Position numbers and translations under genes: made by a program
Shown: piece after piece, positions 1 through 12,059 of the stretch
How the letters are laid out: each line of letters opens with the position of its first letter
Position numbering within the stretch: the first letter of the stretch is position 1
The notes under the pieces: generated by a model
Database searches by the model: none
Told to the model about the DNA's origin: nothing
What the model saw: only the letters and a program-made list of their open reading frames with translations
Source of the DNA: Sisyra terminalis
Taxonomy: Eukaryota; Arthropoda; Insecta; Neuroptera; Sisyridae
NCBI GenBank assembly: GCA_958496175.1
Contig: OY292278.1
Coordinates: 50,716,001 to 50,780,000, forward strand
Direction: 5' to 3'
Length of the DNA: 64,000 bases

Positions 1-497
1 GTTCAAAAAATTAACAATTCAGGGAATATTATTAATTTAAAAAAATAAACTATTATTTTAATATTTTCAGTTTAATGCAAATAACTTAGGACCTGTGGAA
101 ATATCAAAAACTTTTATAGAGATAAGTTATTGGAATAAAAGTGCTTTACAAAAAATTTCCTATAAAATTTTCTCATAAAATTGATGGTTGCGTCAAAAAG
201 TTGAAAAAATATTAGAATTTCTCTTTAGTTCAACTTTGACCTCGAATAACTTTTGAAGGAATAAATATATCGAAAATTTGTCAGAGACCTTTTTTGTAGA
301 TCGTTCAATTTTCTACAAGAATATGCTTTGGTCATTCCGAAATATTGTCATCAATGTGAGCTATAAAATTCCAACGTGCGAGAGAATATTGTTCCCATGT
401 TATGAGCTTAAACTTTCATAGGATTTTTTTTGTCATTTCCAACAATATTTTCGATATATTAAGAAAAACAAAATTCATTATTTTTTTTGAATCAGTC
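1..497 (+). mobile_element. GACTGATT foldback element, one arm (copy 1)
   Basis: One arm of a dispersed foldback family that recurs at least nine times here. In order, the arm contains 'AACTTAGGACCTGTG', 'GCTTTACAAAAAATTTCC', 'TTTTTTGTAGATCGTTC' and 'CAACAATATTTTCGATAT', and ends in GAATCAGTC followed by TA. TA next to the end fits a Tc1/mariner-type TA target duplication, which is an inference. The left arm would lie outside the window. There is no transposase, so the element is non-autonomous. Confidence 0.8.
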
Positions 498-1947
498 TAC
501 CTTATATGAGGTGTAATATTTTTTTTATAGAAAAAAATATGTTTAATGCATTTTCATAGGTTACTTTGATTAGTTAAGCTGATGCTATTCTTGGTTGATC
601 TGTAAGGCAATTACTTGATTTATTTGAGCTTTTTTCAGAAAATTTACTCTTTTTTTTTCTTAATTTATTGCTTTAATCTTTAGATAGTATTATTAAGTAT
701 TTATAATAACAATTTTTTTAGTTAAATCCAACAATAATCGTCAGATAAAGTATAACCAACTTACAAGTAGGAATGTGTTAATTAAAGAGCTTTTATCGTT
801 GATAATTTTAAGAAATAATTAAGTGTCAATTATCTATCGGTCTGTTGAATTATTACCAACATTTAATTACTCATAGTTCTTCTCGTTTCAAGCACTTAAT
901 TAAAACAGCCATAATCACACGACTTAATCGTCGTCTTTCTATACAATCAAGTGAAGACTTTTCTTTGAAGCTTTCCACGAAAAAAAAAAACAGAAGGAAG
1001 AAATTAAACATCTTCTCGATTTTTTCATTATAAATTCAAATATTTTCCTCTGTCATCGTCACGAGATTACCATACTTTGCTGTTTCATTTTTTCATAAAC
1101 TCTCATTATTGAGAAGTGTGTCTTTAAATACTTTATTCCTGGCACTTTAGAGACTTTTGCATTGACTTAGGAAAAATTTGGTCCTTATTGTCCTTGTGTT
1201 TTAATAAAAAAATCAATCATTAATGATAGGTGGGTAACTATATTTATTGACTTTTTTTAGACCAAGAAACTAAAGTAATTTCTCTTTGTATAACTAGAAG
1301 ACATCAATACTTGAACTATCAGAAAAGTCAGTGAGTGAAAAAGGAAAATACAATTTTTGAAATTAGAAAACTATTTTTTTTTTGGTCTTTTTCCCTCTTG
1401 TTTTCATACATTCATTTATTAGCTGTGTTGTTGGATATTTTTGTTATTTTTTCGCTTGATTTACTCGATAAAGACATGAACACATTTTTTCATAGTAATT
1501 TATGATCTTCATTCTACTTAGTGAACCATTTAAATTCATTGCTCTTTGTTTTCCCTCATTTTCATACAATAAATTCAACTTGTTTTTTGTAACTTTGACG
1601 AAAAAAAATATATACGGAAACTATTAGATTTCAACCTTTTTTTTTGGGAAAAAAAATTTAATCATTTATTGGGGATTGTTAAGATAAATAACCCCATAAA
1701 TACTTATTAGTAAAATTAGTGGGGAAACCCACCTCTTGTTATTAAAAAAATTAAGTTTTTTTCTTTGATTACAAATTTTTATAATCCCTATAACCTACGG
1801 TCATTCCAGACGCTTCTGCTATTAAATTCGTCTATATATAGCTTTTAGGGCATTAAACCGTTTGGTTTTTTTTTTGAATAAAGTCGAAGCTTAATTCAAT
1901 ACAAATTGCTTTTAAATCCTATTGTTGCACATTCTACAAAAAAAATC
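498..1947. other. AT-rich stretch with no recognised gene
   Basis: Unique-looking AT-rich DNA. Short open frames (for example 845-1033) are compositional and lysine/serine-rich, with no recognisable domain. GAGCTTTT occurs near 625 and 786, part of a motif enriched across the window's non-repeat islands. I see no RNA gene or element boundary. Confidence 0.6.
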
Positions 1948-4450
1948 GGTCAAAGTAAAGAATAGACAAGTACTAGAAATGGGTTGGTAGGAATGCATGG
2001 GAGAAATTTTGATCAAGTTGGTATGTTTTTAATTGTCATCACGTGTTGACATCTACTGCCATATTTAAAATATTCAGAAATAAACATTCAACGTGGAAAT
2101 AAAAATTCACCGAAATATTAAAAGGAATGAATATAATTCATGATCTTGTACCCAAAAATAAAATTAAAGGCCAAAGTAAAATAATAAACAGTGCAGGTAT
2201 ACCGAAATGGATACAATTACTTCATATTTTTTTTATTTTTACGAAAAACTTCAAAATTTTGCATACATTTCCATAGAAGTTTTCGTCTGATAAAATTTAT
2301 TTTCTTATTATTGATGAGTTTTTACGGCGAAGCCAAATCGACCAGTAGAAAATTGTCAAGGCATTTATGTAATGCTAGCGATTGGAGAAAATTTTAATGA
2401 AACCTTTTAATTTTTATTAGATTTCGTAGTTTTTTAAGTTTAAATACGTGTTTATTAAACTGATTCAAAAAAAAAAAATTATGAATTTTTTGTTCTCAAT
2501 TATATCGAAAATATTGTTGGGAATGAAAAAAAAAATACTGTGAAAGTTTAAGCTCTTAATATTAATATTAAGAGGTACCGCATCGCAAATTTCGATTTTC
2601 CATTTTAATAACATGAGAAAAATATTCTATATTCTTGTAGAAAATTGAACGATCTACAAAAAAGGTCTCGAACAAGTTTTTGATATATTTGTTTTTTCAG
2701 AAGTTATTCGAGGTCAAAGTTGAACTAAAGAACTAAAGAGAAATTTTAATATTTTTTTAATTTTTTGACGCAACCATCAATTTTTAATAGAAAATTTTAT
2801 AGGACATTTTATGCAGAGCACTTGTTTTTCTATAACTTATCTCCATAAAAGTTTTTGATATTGTTCACAGCTCTTAAGTTATTTAATTAAAATAAAAAAA
2901 GTAATTTTTATGTTAAAAATATAATAATTCAGGGAGTTTTCAGTTGAATGCAAATAACTTAGGACCTGTGGAAAATATCAAAAACTTTTATAGAGATAAG
3001 TTATAGAAAAAAAAGTGTTCTACAAAAAATGTCCTATAAAATTTTCTCATAAAATTGATGATTGCGTGAAAAAATTGAAAAAATATTAAAATTTCTCTTT
3101 AGTTCAACTTAGACCTCGAATAACTTTTGCAGGAATAAATATATCAAAAACTTGTACGAAACTTTTTTTGTAGATCGTTTAATTTTCTACAAGAATATAC
3201 CTTGGTCATTCCAAAATATTGTCACCAACGTGAGCTATAAAATTCCAAAGTGCAAGAGAATATTGTTCCCATGTTATTTAAATGGAAAATCGAAATTTGC
3301 GATGCGGCACCTCTTAATATTAATAGTAAGAGCTTAAAATTTCACAGGTTTTTTTTTTGTCATTCCCAACAATATTTTCGATATAATTAAGAAGAAAAAA
3401 ATCATAATTTTTTTGCATCAGTCTTGTGTTTATAAATATTTTAATTTATAGTTGATCTACTAAATAATAAAATTTAATAAATCTTAATACAGTTATTCAA
3501 ATGATCTGAACTCTCAAACTTTCGAGGGTAAAAGAAAGTATATCAGTACTCTTTTTTACACAAAAATTAATCAAAATAGGTTAAAATTAATGTACTAATT
3601 AATTGAATATTGGCCATATGTACAAAGTCGGAATATGTAAAGCATAAGTGGGAAGAAAGAAGACAATATTTTATAAAGGCATGGGTACAAGTAGCTTTTG
3701 TACATACCACTAACTCAATGTCTCATTTTTTTTTTGTTTATAATTCAATTCGCGAATAAATCAGCCGTGATTAATAGGTAGCGAGAAATGATCAATTTTG
3801 AACCAAAAATGAATTATTAAAAAATTTGCGAATGGAAAAAGTCCGCGAATTTTTGAAAAAAACGAAGTAGAGAGTGTTACCAGAGATTGCCTTGTAGAAA
3901 ACTGGTACCAAATCATGAAAAATTATATATTTATAATTTATGTTAAACACAAATATTATTTACTATATAATGTATTTAATTAAAACCATCCTCGTTTCTT
4001 ATTATATGTTCTTAAATTCGCTGGGTTCCACCTCTACTACCACATCTTTGGGACAATTCTTCAGTTGAATATTTGTACTTTGTACATTGACAGGAAATAT
4101 GTTTTATCTAAAGAGAATTGCTTTGGAAATTTCTGAAAAAATGATAAAATTATTAGCAATAATAAGAAAAATACGGAGTAATTATTTCAGTATTCCGTAT
4201 ACCATCCATTGTTTAATAGTTTACTTTGGCTTTTGTTTTATTTTTAGGCATAAAATCATGAATTATATTCATTCCTTTAAATATTTCCAGTAAATGTTTA
4301 TTTCTTTCAATTTCAAATACGATAGATGTCAAAACGTGGTGAAAATAACGATATTTCGCAAAGGCGCAAAAACATGCCAACTTGAAGAAAATTTCCCCCA
4401 TGCATTTCTACCAACCCATTTCTAGTACTTGTCTATTCTGTACTTTGACC
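1948..4450. mobile_element. 2.5-kb TIR element with nested foldback copy
   Basis: The segment 1948-2240 is matched in inverted orientation by about 4185-4450. The outer ends are GGTCAAAGTAAAGAATAGAC and its complement ending in ACTTTGACC. The arms share the TTCTAGTACTTGTCTATTC block and the 'ATGAATATAATTCATGA' region. They are diverged, so the element is old. The interior holds a complete GACTGATT foldback copy (2458-3423) and otherwise non-coding AT-rich DNA. No transposase frame is visible and the superfamily is not determined. Confidence 0.65.
2458..3423. mobile_element. GACTGATT foldback element, complete two-armed copy (copy 2)
   Basis: A minus arm (2458 to about 2930) is followed directly by a plus arm (about 2935-3423), giving a palindrome of about 966 bp. 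Ends are AACTGATTC on the left and GCATCAGTC on the right, and TA precedes the left end. Each arm carries the paired motifs 'GATCTACAAAAAAGGTCTC' and 'AGCACTTGTTTTTC' or their complements. The junction is an AT-rich segment containing TTAATTAAAATAAAAAAAG. The transcript would be a long hairpin. It is nested inside the element at 1948-4450. Confidence 0.85.
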
Positions 4451-5848
4451 AAAAATTGATGGATCAAAGATAGTGTGGAAATGTGACTAGACGGATAATT
4501 AATAATCAAAATATCGTGCAACAAGAAAAAAAAATGAAACACGCTTTTTTTTCTCGAGGATATGGCTTTCACTTTATTCCCATATTATCTGTGTATATTT
4601 GTAATTATTGTATTGGAATGCACAAAGCACAATAGCAGTTTGTTTAAGCTTAGGGGATGATAATCTTGACGGCATATCATCAACCTACCCTCCGACTTTA
4701 TCGACAAAGTGTACGAATACAATGGGAACGCATCGCAGCGGGGTGGATGGGGAGGAATACATGTGCATGTGCACGTACATGTGAAAATAGTAGCCAAGTG
4801 AGAACGGCTAATTACGACTTACAGGGGCTGCAAGTTGAGGTTGTTGTAACACCCCGACATGTTGCAGACAGGGAGCCGCCAATGCCTCACCCTCACTCAT
4901 CCCCCCCGGTGCAACCCCATCATCGAAAGCTCAGCATCCCTGAAGATCATTCATCCTCCACACTGGCAAGCAATGCGCACAACAACCACCACCATACAGA
5001 CACTGTCTCGTCTCGTTTCTTCATCCCCCTCGAATTTTCCCCAAACCATATCTGTCTCGTTCGAAACTAGTCTCCTATATTCATTTTCACGATACTCCTT
5101 TTTTTATAAAGAGCTTATTGTGGCTTTCAGAAACCTTCATCAATTTTTTTTTTTTTTTGGGGAAAAATGGGTTTCCCAAAAAAAAATTCTGTCACCCCTT
5201 TTGAATTTTAGGCGTATGTATTGATAACGGTTAAATAATAGGTAGTTTCAATTCGATGGGTAACAATGTGTATAGGAAATTCACTTTCGTTTTCACGTGT
5301 CTGTTATTACTACAATAATAATGTGATGTTGGATTTTGGATGCTGGGGAAAGTATGAGAGGAAACGGATATTTCGTCGGTGAATTGATAACGTTTCCCTT
5401 CGTTAGTGGCAGACGATTTCATTGGAATTGTGGATAATGCGAGATGGGATCGTATATAGAAATTGGAAAAGTTTTGGAAAATTGAAACTTGAATCATTTT
5501 CGCACAATAATTATTTGAATATAAGTTTATAATGAACAACAGTTGTTCCCTTTGTTAAATCAGATGTTTCAGCTGAAAATTGGTACATCTATTGTAGTGG
5601 TTTTCATCCCTTAAATTGTATTAAAATTTTCGAGTTTTCTTCTTACTTTTTTCTTGGGATCTTCCCATTTATCTTCGGTAAAAATCGCAAAGATTTGGAA
5701 GTCAATTTTTTTTAATTTTTTGTATCTCTGTGATGAAAGCTTGTTTTTATATGGTGAGGGAAAACTTAATACTTTTTCGGGTTGATTTTTTTCTTTTGTT
5801 TTTATCAAGGTACTCCGGTTTAAATTAAATCATCTAGTTGGTCATGAC
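4451..5848. other. Unique region with a GC-richer island (about 4640-5070)
   Basis: Within 4640-5070 the composition shifts sharply to GC and lacks the window's poly-A/T texture. It contains CA-rich pyrimidine strings and a TGCATGTGCACGTACATG near-palindrome (about 4760-4777). Frames of 137 and 121 aa overlap here in different phases, are proline/histidine-rich and match nothing I recognise, so I do not call a gene. It is plausibly regulatory or exonic host sequence. 5071-5848 is ordinary AT-rich DNA. Confidence 0.5.
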
Positions 5849-6004
5849 CAAGGTTTATAAAATACACAGGTGGCCTCATGGTGGCTACGTGACGTATCCA
5901 GAAGAAATTCGTACATATCTTCAGACTGACTCAAATTTCAAAATTCTTCGTATGACGTAATTTTTTTTTTCTAATGGGGCGACCTGAGTAACTTATAAAC
6001 CTTG
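5849..6004. mobile_element. 156-bp CAAGGTTTATAA MITE with 9-bp target duplication
   Basis: The TIRs read CAAGGTTTATAA and TTATAAACCTTG. The element is flanked on both sides by the exact 9-mer GGTCATGAC (5840-5848 and 6005-6013). A second copy at 38094-38245 also has a 9-bp duplication with one mismatch. A 9-bp duplication with short TIRs points to a Mutator- or Merlin-like superfamily; the sequence does not decide which. Non-coding. Confidence 0.88.
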
Positions 6005-6134
6005 GGTCATGACTACATTTAGAATGTCTTACGTTGGATTAATTTATAAGAAACAATTTTTTTTATTAATTGATAGATTAGGCCCAAAACATGAATACCA
6101 CCAAAAAATCCGTCACAAAAAAATAATAATATTT

Positions 6135-6445
6135 CTTCATTATAACTTTTGAAACGAGCTTAATACAAATAAATTAGCTATTATCATAATGAAAGCTGAA
6201 GATGTTTCCTACAAAAGAGTTTCTTAAATAATTTCCTGTATTTGCCATTATATTAGCGTGAAAATGACGCTTGAAAATATACAAAAATTTTAGATTTTCA
6301 AAAATCATGTTACATTATTGGTGATATTTCAGAAAATTTTTGGTATTTTACGAAAAATCTGGAACCAAATTATTTATTTATTGGTAAGCCTGGATTTTCG
6401 TATCTGGAAAAGTTTCAAAAGTTACTAAATTTTTAGTAATTTTTC
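6135..6445 (-). repeat. Dispersed repeat, paired with 58930-59245
   Basis: The reverse complement of this segment aligns with 58930-59245. Shared blocks include GTAACTTTTGAAACTTT/GTAACTTTGGAACTTT, TTCTGAAATATCACCAATAA and CGTCATTTTCACG. The copies are clearly diverged. Coding potential and element ends are not identifiable. Confidence 0.6.
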
Positions 6446-6507
6446 ATTTCAAATATTGACAAAATAAACTCTTAATTATTAAAATATCCAAAACTTAGTC
6501 AAATGAC

Positions 6508-6754
6508 TCGTTTATTTTGAAAGTGGCGTAAGTCCATTTCAAGGACGGTCGTCTATATGGGGATTCTTCTTCTTGTAACTAGGACAAAGTTTGTTAATTA
6601 TTTAACTGCTAAGTTTCAGAAATTACTGATTTTAACAAAAACGCCAATTATTTCCTCCTCCCCCTCCTTAGTATTTTATGTCCCAATGGTTAAAAATGAT
6701 AACACTATAGGGATTGCTTTTTAAATGGACTTTACTCACTTTCAAAATAAACGG
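6508..6754. mobile_element. CCGTTTATTTTGAAAGTG MITE (copy 1)
   Basis: About 247 bp with TIRs of roughly 33 bp, reading CGTTTATTTTGAAAGTG and, at the right end, CACTTTCAAAATAAACGG. The interior includes 'TTTAACTGCTAAGTTT' and 'AAAATGATAACACTATAGG'. Related copies or fragments lie at 9460-9624, 17919-18146 and 41605-41691. Non-autonomous DNA transposon; superfamily uncertain. Confidence 0.8.
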
Positions 6755-8060
6755 TTCAATTGTTAAATGCAATTAAGTAGACAGCCAAACTCATATTATG
6801 CACTTCTGATATAATTTGAAATAATTTCATGTAAGACAAAGGTGAAACATCTGGAAATAATAAGGATAAATAAGGACGTAAAACATACTTGATAGTTATT
6901 ATATATTACACAAGTGAGCCATGAACAAGTCAATGGCTGAAATAAGCGCTTAAATTTAAAATTTTTAATCCTCTAAGAAATTAAATACAAATCAATGGGT
7001 ACGTACATAGTACATTATTAGCTTTCAGAAAGAAGTATATATTTTAAATTTAAGATATGAATAACAGTTAGCCCAGAGTATATGTTGTTTTGTGTAAAAT
7101 GCCCTTTTTGCCAAGTATATGTCACATATTAAATACATTATATTCACCTACTAAAATTATGCATTATTTTGACATTTTGTGCTTGCAATACCTCTGCTCC
7201 TAGTCAAATCTCAAACTTCAAATTTTAGGTACATAATTCTATCATACAATACTATAATGAGGTGATATTTCAGATTTTTATTTGCCCCCCCCCCCCCCCC
7301 CCCCCCCAGAGATATTGAGCTCAGAAAATTGCAAATTTTGAAAATTTCCAATATTTGTTATTTTTTATTTTAAAAAGGCCTAAAGTCTCAGCCTTCAAAT
7401 TTTGTTTTTGAATACAACTAGTACCTAATTGTTTATAAAAAAAGTTTTAACGTATAGACTCTTTCCCTTCCTTCACAATCTTTCCGTGAAAATTGGAGTT
7501 CTTACAAATGAGAGCTAAAATTGAGGCTGAAATTTCAACCCTTAGAATTACATTTAGGTGAAAACGTCTCATTATAATCTTATAGTTTATATTTTTATGA
7601 ACTCACTGCTTTTAGTTTCATTTTGATAGGACAAATAGAACCTGAGAAAATCAAGTTTCCGCAAACCCTTAAAAGTGAGAAAATGTCTGTGCCTAGTAAA
7701 ACTAATATGGCCACCACTGGAAAACCAAAAACAATAAAATTAAAATAATGATGAATTTGAACTACCAACATGTTGGAGTGATAGCACACAAAAAAATATT
7801 TTTTTTAAATAGTCCAGCAACCATTTTCTTTATTTTTGGACCACCTTATTTGGATTGACCTTACCGCTTTAGCTTTAAGTAGATTTGTTCTATAAATAGA
7901 TATTCTGATAATTTAAACTTCAAAAATGATAAATTATCGATAAAATTATCCCTCTTAAGGGAAGAAATACAACAAATATTTCATAAGTGTTCAGCTATGT
8001 TTTATAAGATTTAATGCATACTTCAATGAAGTTTTAAGTATTAGAAGAATTTCATTAGAT
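6755..8060. other. AT-rich stretch without recognised gene
   Basis: No domain-bearing frame, RNA gene or element end is recognised. The most distinctive item is the 23-C homopolymer, listed separately. A 64-aa minus-strand frame at 7595-7789 is hydrophobic and shows no known signature. Confidence 0.55.
7285..7307. repeat. Poly-C tract (23 bases)
   Basis: An uninterrupted run of 23 cytosines follows TTTG and precedes AGAGATATTG. This length is exceptional in such AT-rich DNA. The complementary strand is an uninterrupted G tract that could form a quadruplex, and the C strand could form an i-motif (established chemistry). Run length is prone to sequencing error. Confidence 0.85.
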
Positions 8061-9086
8061 AAATAAATAAATCGAAATAATCGACAAATTTGTCATTAAA
8101 ATTCAAATTATTTTCTTAAAAATCACAAAAAAGAAAAAAATCATAATTCAAATCTATTGAAATTTCGCGCTTTGGAATTGTTTTCGTATATTCGATAAAT
8201 TTTTAGTGACTTTTATTTATCACTATTAATTACCAATCGATTTCTTCATGATTGGAGAAAAAAACAGCTGATGAACAGTAGTGAAATTAAACGCAAATGC
8301 GATGAGCTGTGTCAAATTTTGCGTAGAAAATTCGCGGAAATTTGTAAAAAATCGATCGATTTAAACTTTTTTGCAATGTGGAAAACATTATTGATAATAT
8401 TAACTTCCTCTTTACATAGTTTTCCATGTGATTTTCCGAGTTTTCATGATAAATTCGTCAAATGCCGAAATTGTGTGTAAGACATGAAGGTCATTTCCGT
8501 ACGCATTGCCATTACCTTGTGTTTGTGAAAAATAAGTGCAATCACTTTGCCAATTATGTTGATTTCGATCGATTTTTTCGCTGTTTTTAAGTCATAGAAA
8601 TTAAGTGTTGTGAATAATTGTTGATGAAAAAAAATCGAATCGGAAAAACAAGTTTTATCAGTGATGCAACTCGATGCATTTTTCTTGTGTCTATATGATT
8701 GACTTGTAATACAATTTTATTTACCTTATAAGTTTTGAAAAATAAGTTTTAACATTTATAGCTAATTGGTAATTGGCCATGAAGATCATTTTGAGTTCGA
8801 TGTGTTCGTTTCGTAAAATTATTTAAAAAAATGCAACTTTTACGGTAGTTATATTTGTCTAAAAAAACTTTAAGAAAAATGTGTGGAAACCAATTTTGAA
8901 GTGGAAGTTGGTTGGAGTAATTGGAATATTTGCAATCTTAGTGGACCAAGATTCATCTAAAAGTAAGTGGTTTGGATTCATGAAATTATTTTTAATTAAA
9001 ATTAGAGGATCTGGTGAATTTCGTACTATCTAAAATTGAACTGCAAAAATTAATTGATATTGGTATTATTGCCTCATTTTTAATTA

Positions 9087-9459
9087 CACCGGCACAAAAA
9101 AAAAGTGCTCTATACTTTTGACCGGACCTACATAAATCTACGTATTTTGACCCCCTGAACACGAATCCGGGGTCGGTTTGACCCGTACACCCTCAAAAAT
9201 TCGAGAAAACTTTAAAAAACCGAAAACCTGGGTACCTGGGTTAAAGGCGTATATGCCGTCATGGTTGTGCCTGACATGACGGCATATACGCCTTTAACCC
9301 AGGTACCCAGGTTTTCGGTTTTTTAAAGTTTTCTCGAATTTTTGAGGGTGTACGGGTCAAACCGACCGCGGATTCGTGTTCAGGGGGTCAAAATACGTAG
9401 ATTTATGTAGGTCCGGTCAAAAGTACAGACCACTTCTTTTTTTTTTTTGTGTGCCTGTG
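9087..9459. repeat. Near-perfect long hairpin
   Basis: Arms 9087-9263 and 9275-9459 are almost perfect inverted repeats around a loop of about 11 nt (GTTGTGCCTGA). Differences are confined to a few positions, such as CGGGGTCGG versus CGACCGCGG. The right end, GTGTGCCTGTG, is itself a variant of the outer TIR, so the hairpin may be a foldback element in its own right. The arms are GC-richer than the surroundings. Confidence 0.9.
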
Positions 9460-9624
9460 TTATTTAACTGCTAAGTTTTCAGAAATTACTGATTTTAGTT
9501 ATTAACAAAATTATTATTCCCAATTATTCCCTCCTCCTTAATATCTTATGTTCCGTTGGTTAAAAATGATAACACTATAGGGTTTGTTCTTAAAATGGAC
9601 TTAACTCACTTTCAAAATAAACGG
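9460..9624 (+). mobile_element. Fragment of CCGTTTATTTTG MITE (copy 2)
   Basis: This matches the right-hand two thirds of the element at 6508-6754, from 'TTATTTAACTGCTAAG' to 'CACTTTCAAAATAAACGG'. It is truncated on the left exactly at the hairpin end, where the sequence is again TTA. That fits insertion of the hairpin at a TTA inside the MITE, followed by loss of the left part. Confidence 0.7.
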
Positions 9625-9843
9625 TGGATATAAGCAAAGCTCACTCGCTATGTTTATTGAAAAGTCTGTTTCCTATCCTTTTTTTATATCATTATTTCAA
9701 TGTGGTTTATCTTTGTCGCACCTAAAATCCTTAATAAATTCCTTAAAATTATATCAGTAGTAAGCTGTGCAAAGTATAAATTACTTTTTGTGTGCCGGTG
9801 TTATTAATATGATGGGGAAAAAAAGTTATTATCAGTGCTGATA

Positions 9844-10644
9844 CTTCAATGCATTTTCTATGAAAAAATTATGGAAAATTCAGTATAAGTGTATCGGTTT
9901 TATGTCTTTATTAATTGATTTAAACGTTTTTGCGTTGATTTTCTGAGATTTAGAATCGATCAATGTCTTGTGATCCATATTATAATAATTTTTCCGGTGA
10001 ACACTTGTTGATGGAAAAGTTTGGGGTTACCAGTCCGTTTCTATGACAATAATTCGCTTAAAGTAAGTGATTTTGATTTTAATATCCTTTTTAGTAAAGA
10101 TTTTAATTTTAGGGACATAATTTCTTCAAATTTTCAATCACTTTTTTTATTAAATACAACTTTGAGAAATGAAATTTCGATGCAATTTATTTTTGGAATA
10201 TTTTCTTCTTTTTTTTTGGTTGTTTTTATAGTATCGAAGCAAAAAAAATAATTAAATTTGACTTATACATTAATTTACTCCTTCTCCCCTCGTCATTTAA
10301 CTAAGCCTACTTCAAGTAAATTTAAGGAAAAAATCGAAACTTTTTTCCCTCCCGTGTATTTAATTTCCACTAATGATCTTGAGGGCACGAAAAAACATGT
10401 AGTAAAGCGAAAACTTAAGACATTTCGAGGAACGAAAAGCAACGTGAATAACAATCGTTAACAACTATGTTCAACTGTAAATATTTACTCTTTGTTCGCC
10501 CGGTGGAAACTGTTCCCCAACAAACGACCCTCATAATACACAAGAGCCTTGTTTTCAAAATAGGCTCGTTATTATTTTATGGCGAAATGGTTTAGTGGAT
10601 CTATTCATATAGTGGCACGTAATTGTTTGCGCCTTTAATAAGTA

Positions 10645-10694
<50 letters not shown>

Positions 10695-11317
10695 GTTGTG
10701 GGCGGTGAAACAATGTGCAACATTATTTTACATGGTTGTAATTATTTAGATAAAATTGCGAACATTTTTGTATTTTTACTTTTTCGCTGTCTTTTGATTG
10801 AATTTTATGGTTTCGTTAAAGAGTTGGACAGTGAATTTTATTGAAACATCTGAAATGAGCTTTGAAAGCTTTCGATCTGATAGGTTCGGGTGGGATATAG
10901 ATATCCGAGTCGTGTGGTCACTTTAAGAGATAATTGAGCGCTCCAGTGGTTTTACAGTTCTCAAGTAACTTATTGATTTAATAAATTTTGCTCGGTTTTC
11001 CTTTTTCTTTTTTTTTCTTTTTTTTTTTTTTTTTTTTTTTGCGAGAGCGCATCCGACTGGAAATGGTATTTTCATCACATCTCGCCTTTCAGTCTTCATT
11101 TTCTATTATTCAACATTTCGATCATTTGATCGGGCAAATACAATCTAACTGTCACAGATTATGTATCAAATTTTTTAAAAACGGATGGAAATATTTGTTT
11201 TTCATTATCCGTACGTTTATTGTGTTTGAACAATTTTCTTTATGTGTCCTATAAAATATCGGCTTGGATTATTGATGTGTGTTATAATTATTTTATACGG
11301 AAAACCGTATGGAAAAT
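9844..11317. other. AT-rich stretch with simple repeats, no recognised gene
   Basis: Contains a (TC)n microsatellite at 10648-10689 and a poly-T run at 11018-11040. Frames at 10021-10251, 10258-10461, 10623-10844 and 10988-11254 are low complexity, with no domain motif. Nothing else is supported. Confidence 0.55.
10648..10689. repeat. (TC)21 microsatellite
   Basis: Uninterrupted dinucleotide repeat in the plus strand. It creates the leucine/serine run in an overlapping open frame, which is not taken as coding. Confidence 0.95.
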
Positions 11318-11607
11318 TTGTTTTTTGTTCACTTGATTTTCTTGAAAATTATGATGTTTTAACCGAATCAACTTGTTTTTAATGGAATAAGATAAACAGT
11401 TGTCATTTAATTTCGAAAGTTCAAAAAAGGGTGGAAAACTAGGGGATGATTGATGATTTGTAGACTAAATTTGAACGAAAATCTATTGGTTCAATCATCC
11501 AGGAATCCATTGAAATACTTACAAAAAATTTCAGCAAAATAAGTCCAGTGGTTTAGGAAGAATTCTACTCTGTATACTAGTGCAGAAGAATTATATATAT
11601 ATAACTA
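11318..11607 (+). repeat. Dispersed repeat ending in (TA)n, copy 1
   Basis: Aligns with 32247-32518 from 'GTTCACTTGATTTTCTTG' to 'AGAATTATATATATA'. Both copies contain 'GGGTGGAAAACTAGGGGATG' and a CCAGTGGTTTAGGAAG-like motif near the 3' end, which resembles the 'CAGCGGTTT' tail of insect retroposons. Both are followed at once by a different element starting ACTAGCT. Confidence 0.75.
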
Positions 11608-12059
11608 GCTAAGCCCGGAGGACGTTGTCCTGTCAGCCAATAGTTGTAAATAGATAAATTGAATTTAGGACAAAAAAAGTTTGAAAATTCTTAGAATTAC
11701 CTCCCTTATCAACCCGCAGCATCCCTCGTTGTACCAATTATAACTCACCATCAATATATACATTAATCAATTAAGTTTTGAGAACCTCTACCTCTAAAAA
11801 TAATTATACGATCATAACAATAAAGTATTCTCAGTTAATGGCTATTGTTTTGACCATTGAAAAATCCTTTTTATTGCGATCGTAGGTATATTACTGACGC
11901 AAGAAAAAGATAAAAACAATCATTAAAACGGATTATATATCATGACAAAATTTGAGCTTAGTCGATGCAGAAATTTTTGAGTTTTTGAAATCTACACTAA
12001 CCAATGTAACAATTCTATTTAAGTAAATAAAACAAAGATTATTCATGGTTTATTTAAAT

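Larger units (their letters stand above)
9087..9800. mobile_element. 714-bp TIR insertion with TTA target duplication and proven empty site
   Basis: Ends are CACCGGCACA and TGTGCCGGTG, with TTA on both sides (9084-9086 and 9801-9803). The paralogous copy at about 23500 reads straight through as ATTTTTAATTATTAATATGAT, which is the unoccupied target. A 3-bp TTA duplication suggests PIF/Harbinger, while termini starting CAC also recall CACTA-type elements. The element contains a 373-bp palindrome and a fragment of the CCGTTTATTTTG MITE. No transposase is present. Confidence 0.9.
8061..9843 (+). repeat. 1-kb dispersed repeat, copy 1, split by a 714-bp insertion
   Basis: 8061-9086 and 9801-9843 align continuously with 22482-23538. 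Highly similar blocks include the region around 'AAAACAGCTGATGAACAGTAG' (about 8261-8281) and 'AAATTCGTCAAATGCCG'. Both copies keep a 69-codon frame (8271-8480 here) starting MNSSEIKRKC. Most differences between the copies change amino acids, which argues against recent coding constraint. The insertion 9087-9800 interrupts this copy only. Confidence 0.85.

Noticed and set aside
4657..5224. Overlapping 137- and 121-codon plus frames in the GC-richer island
   Set aside because: They overlap in different phases, show no domain or splice context, and have low-complexity Pro/His/Ser composition. Kept only as part of an unassigned island.
10988..11254. 88-codon frame starting before the poly-T run
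   Set aside because: The poly-Phe run is a homopolymer artefact, and the remainder has no recognisable motif.
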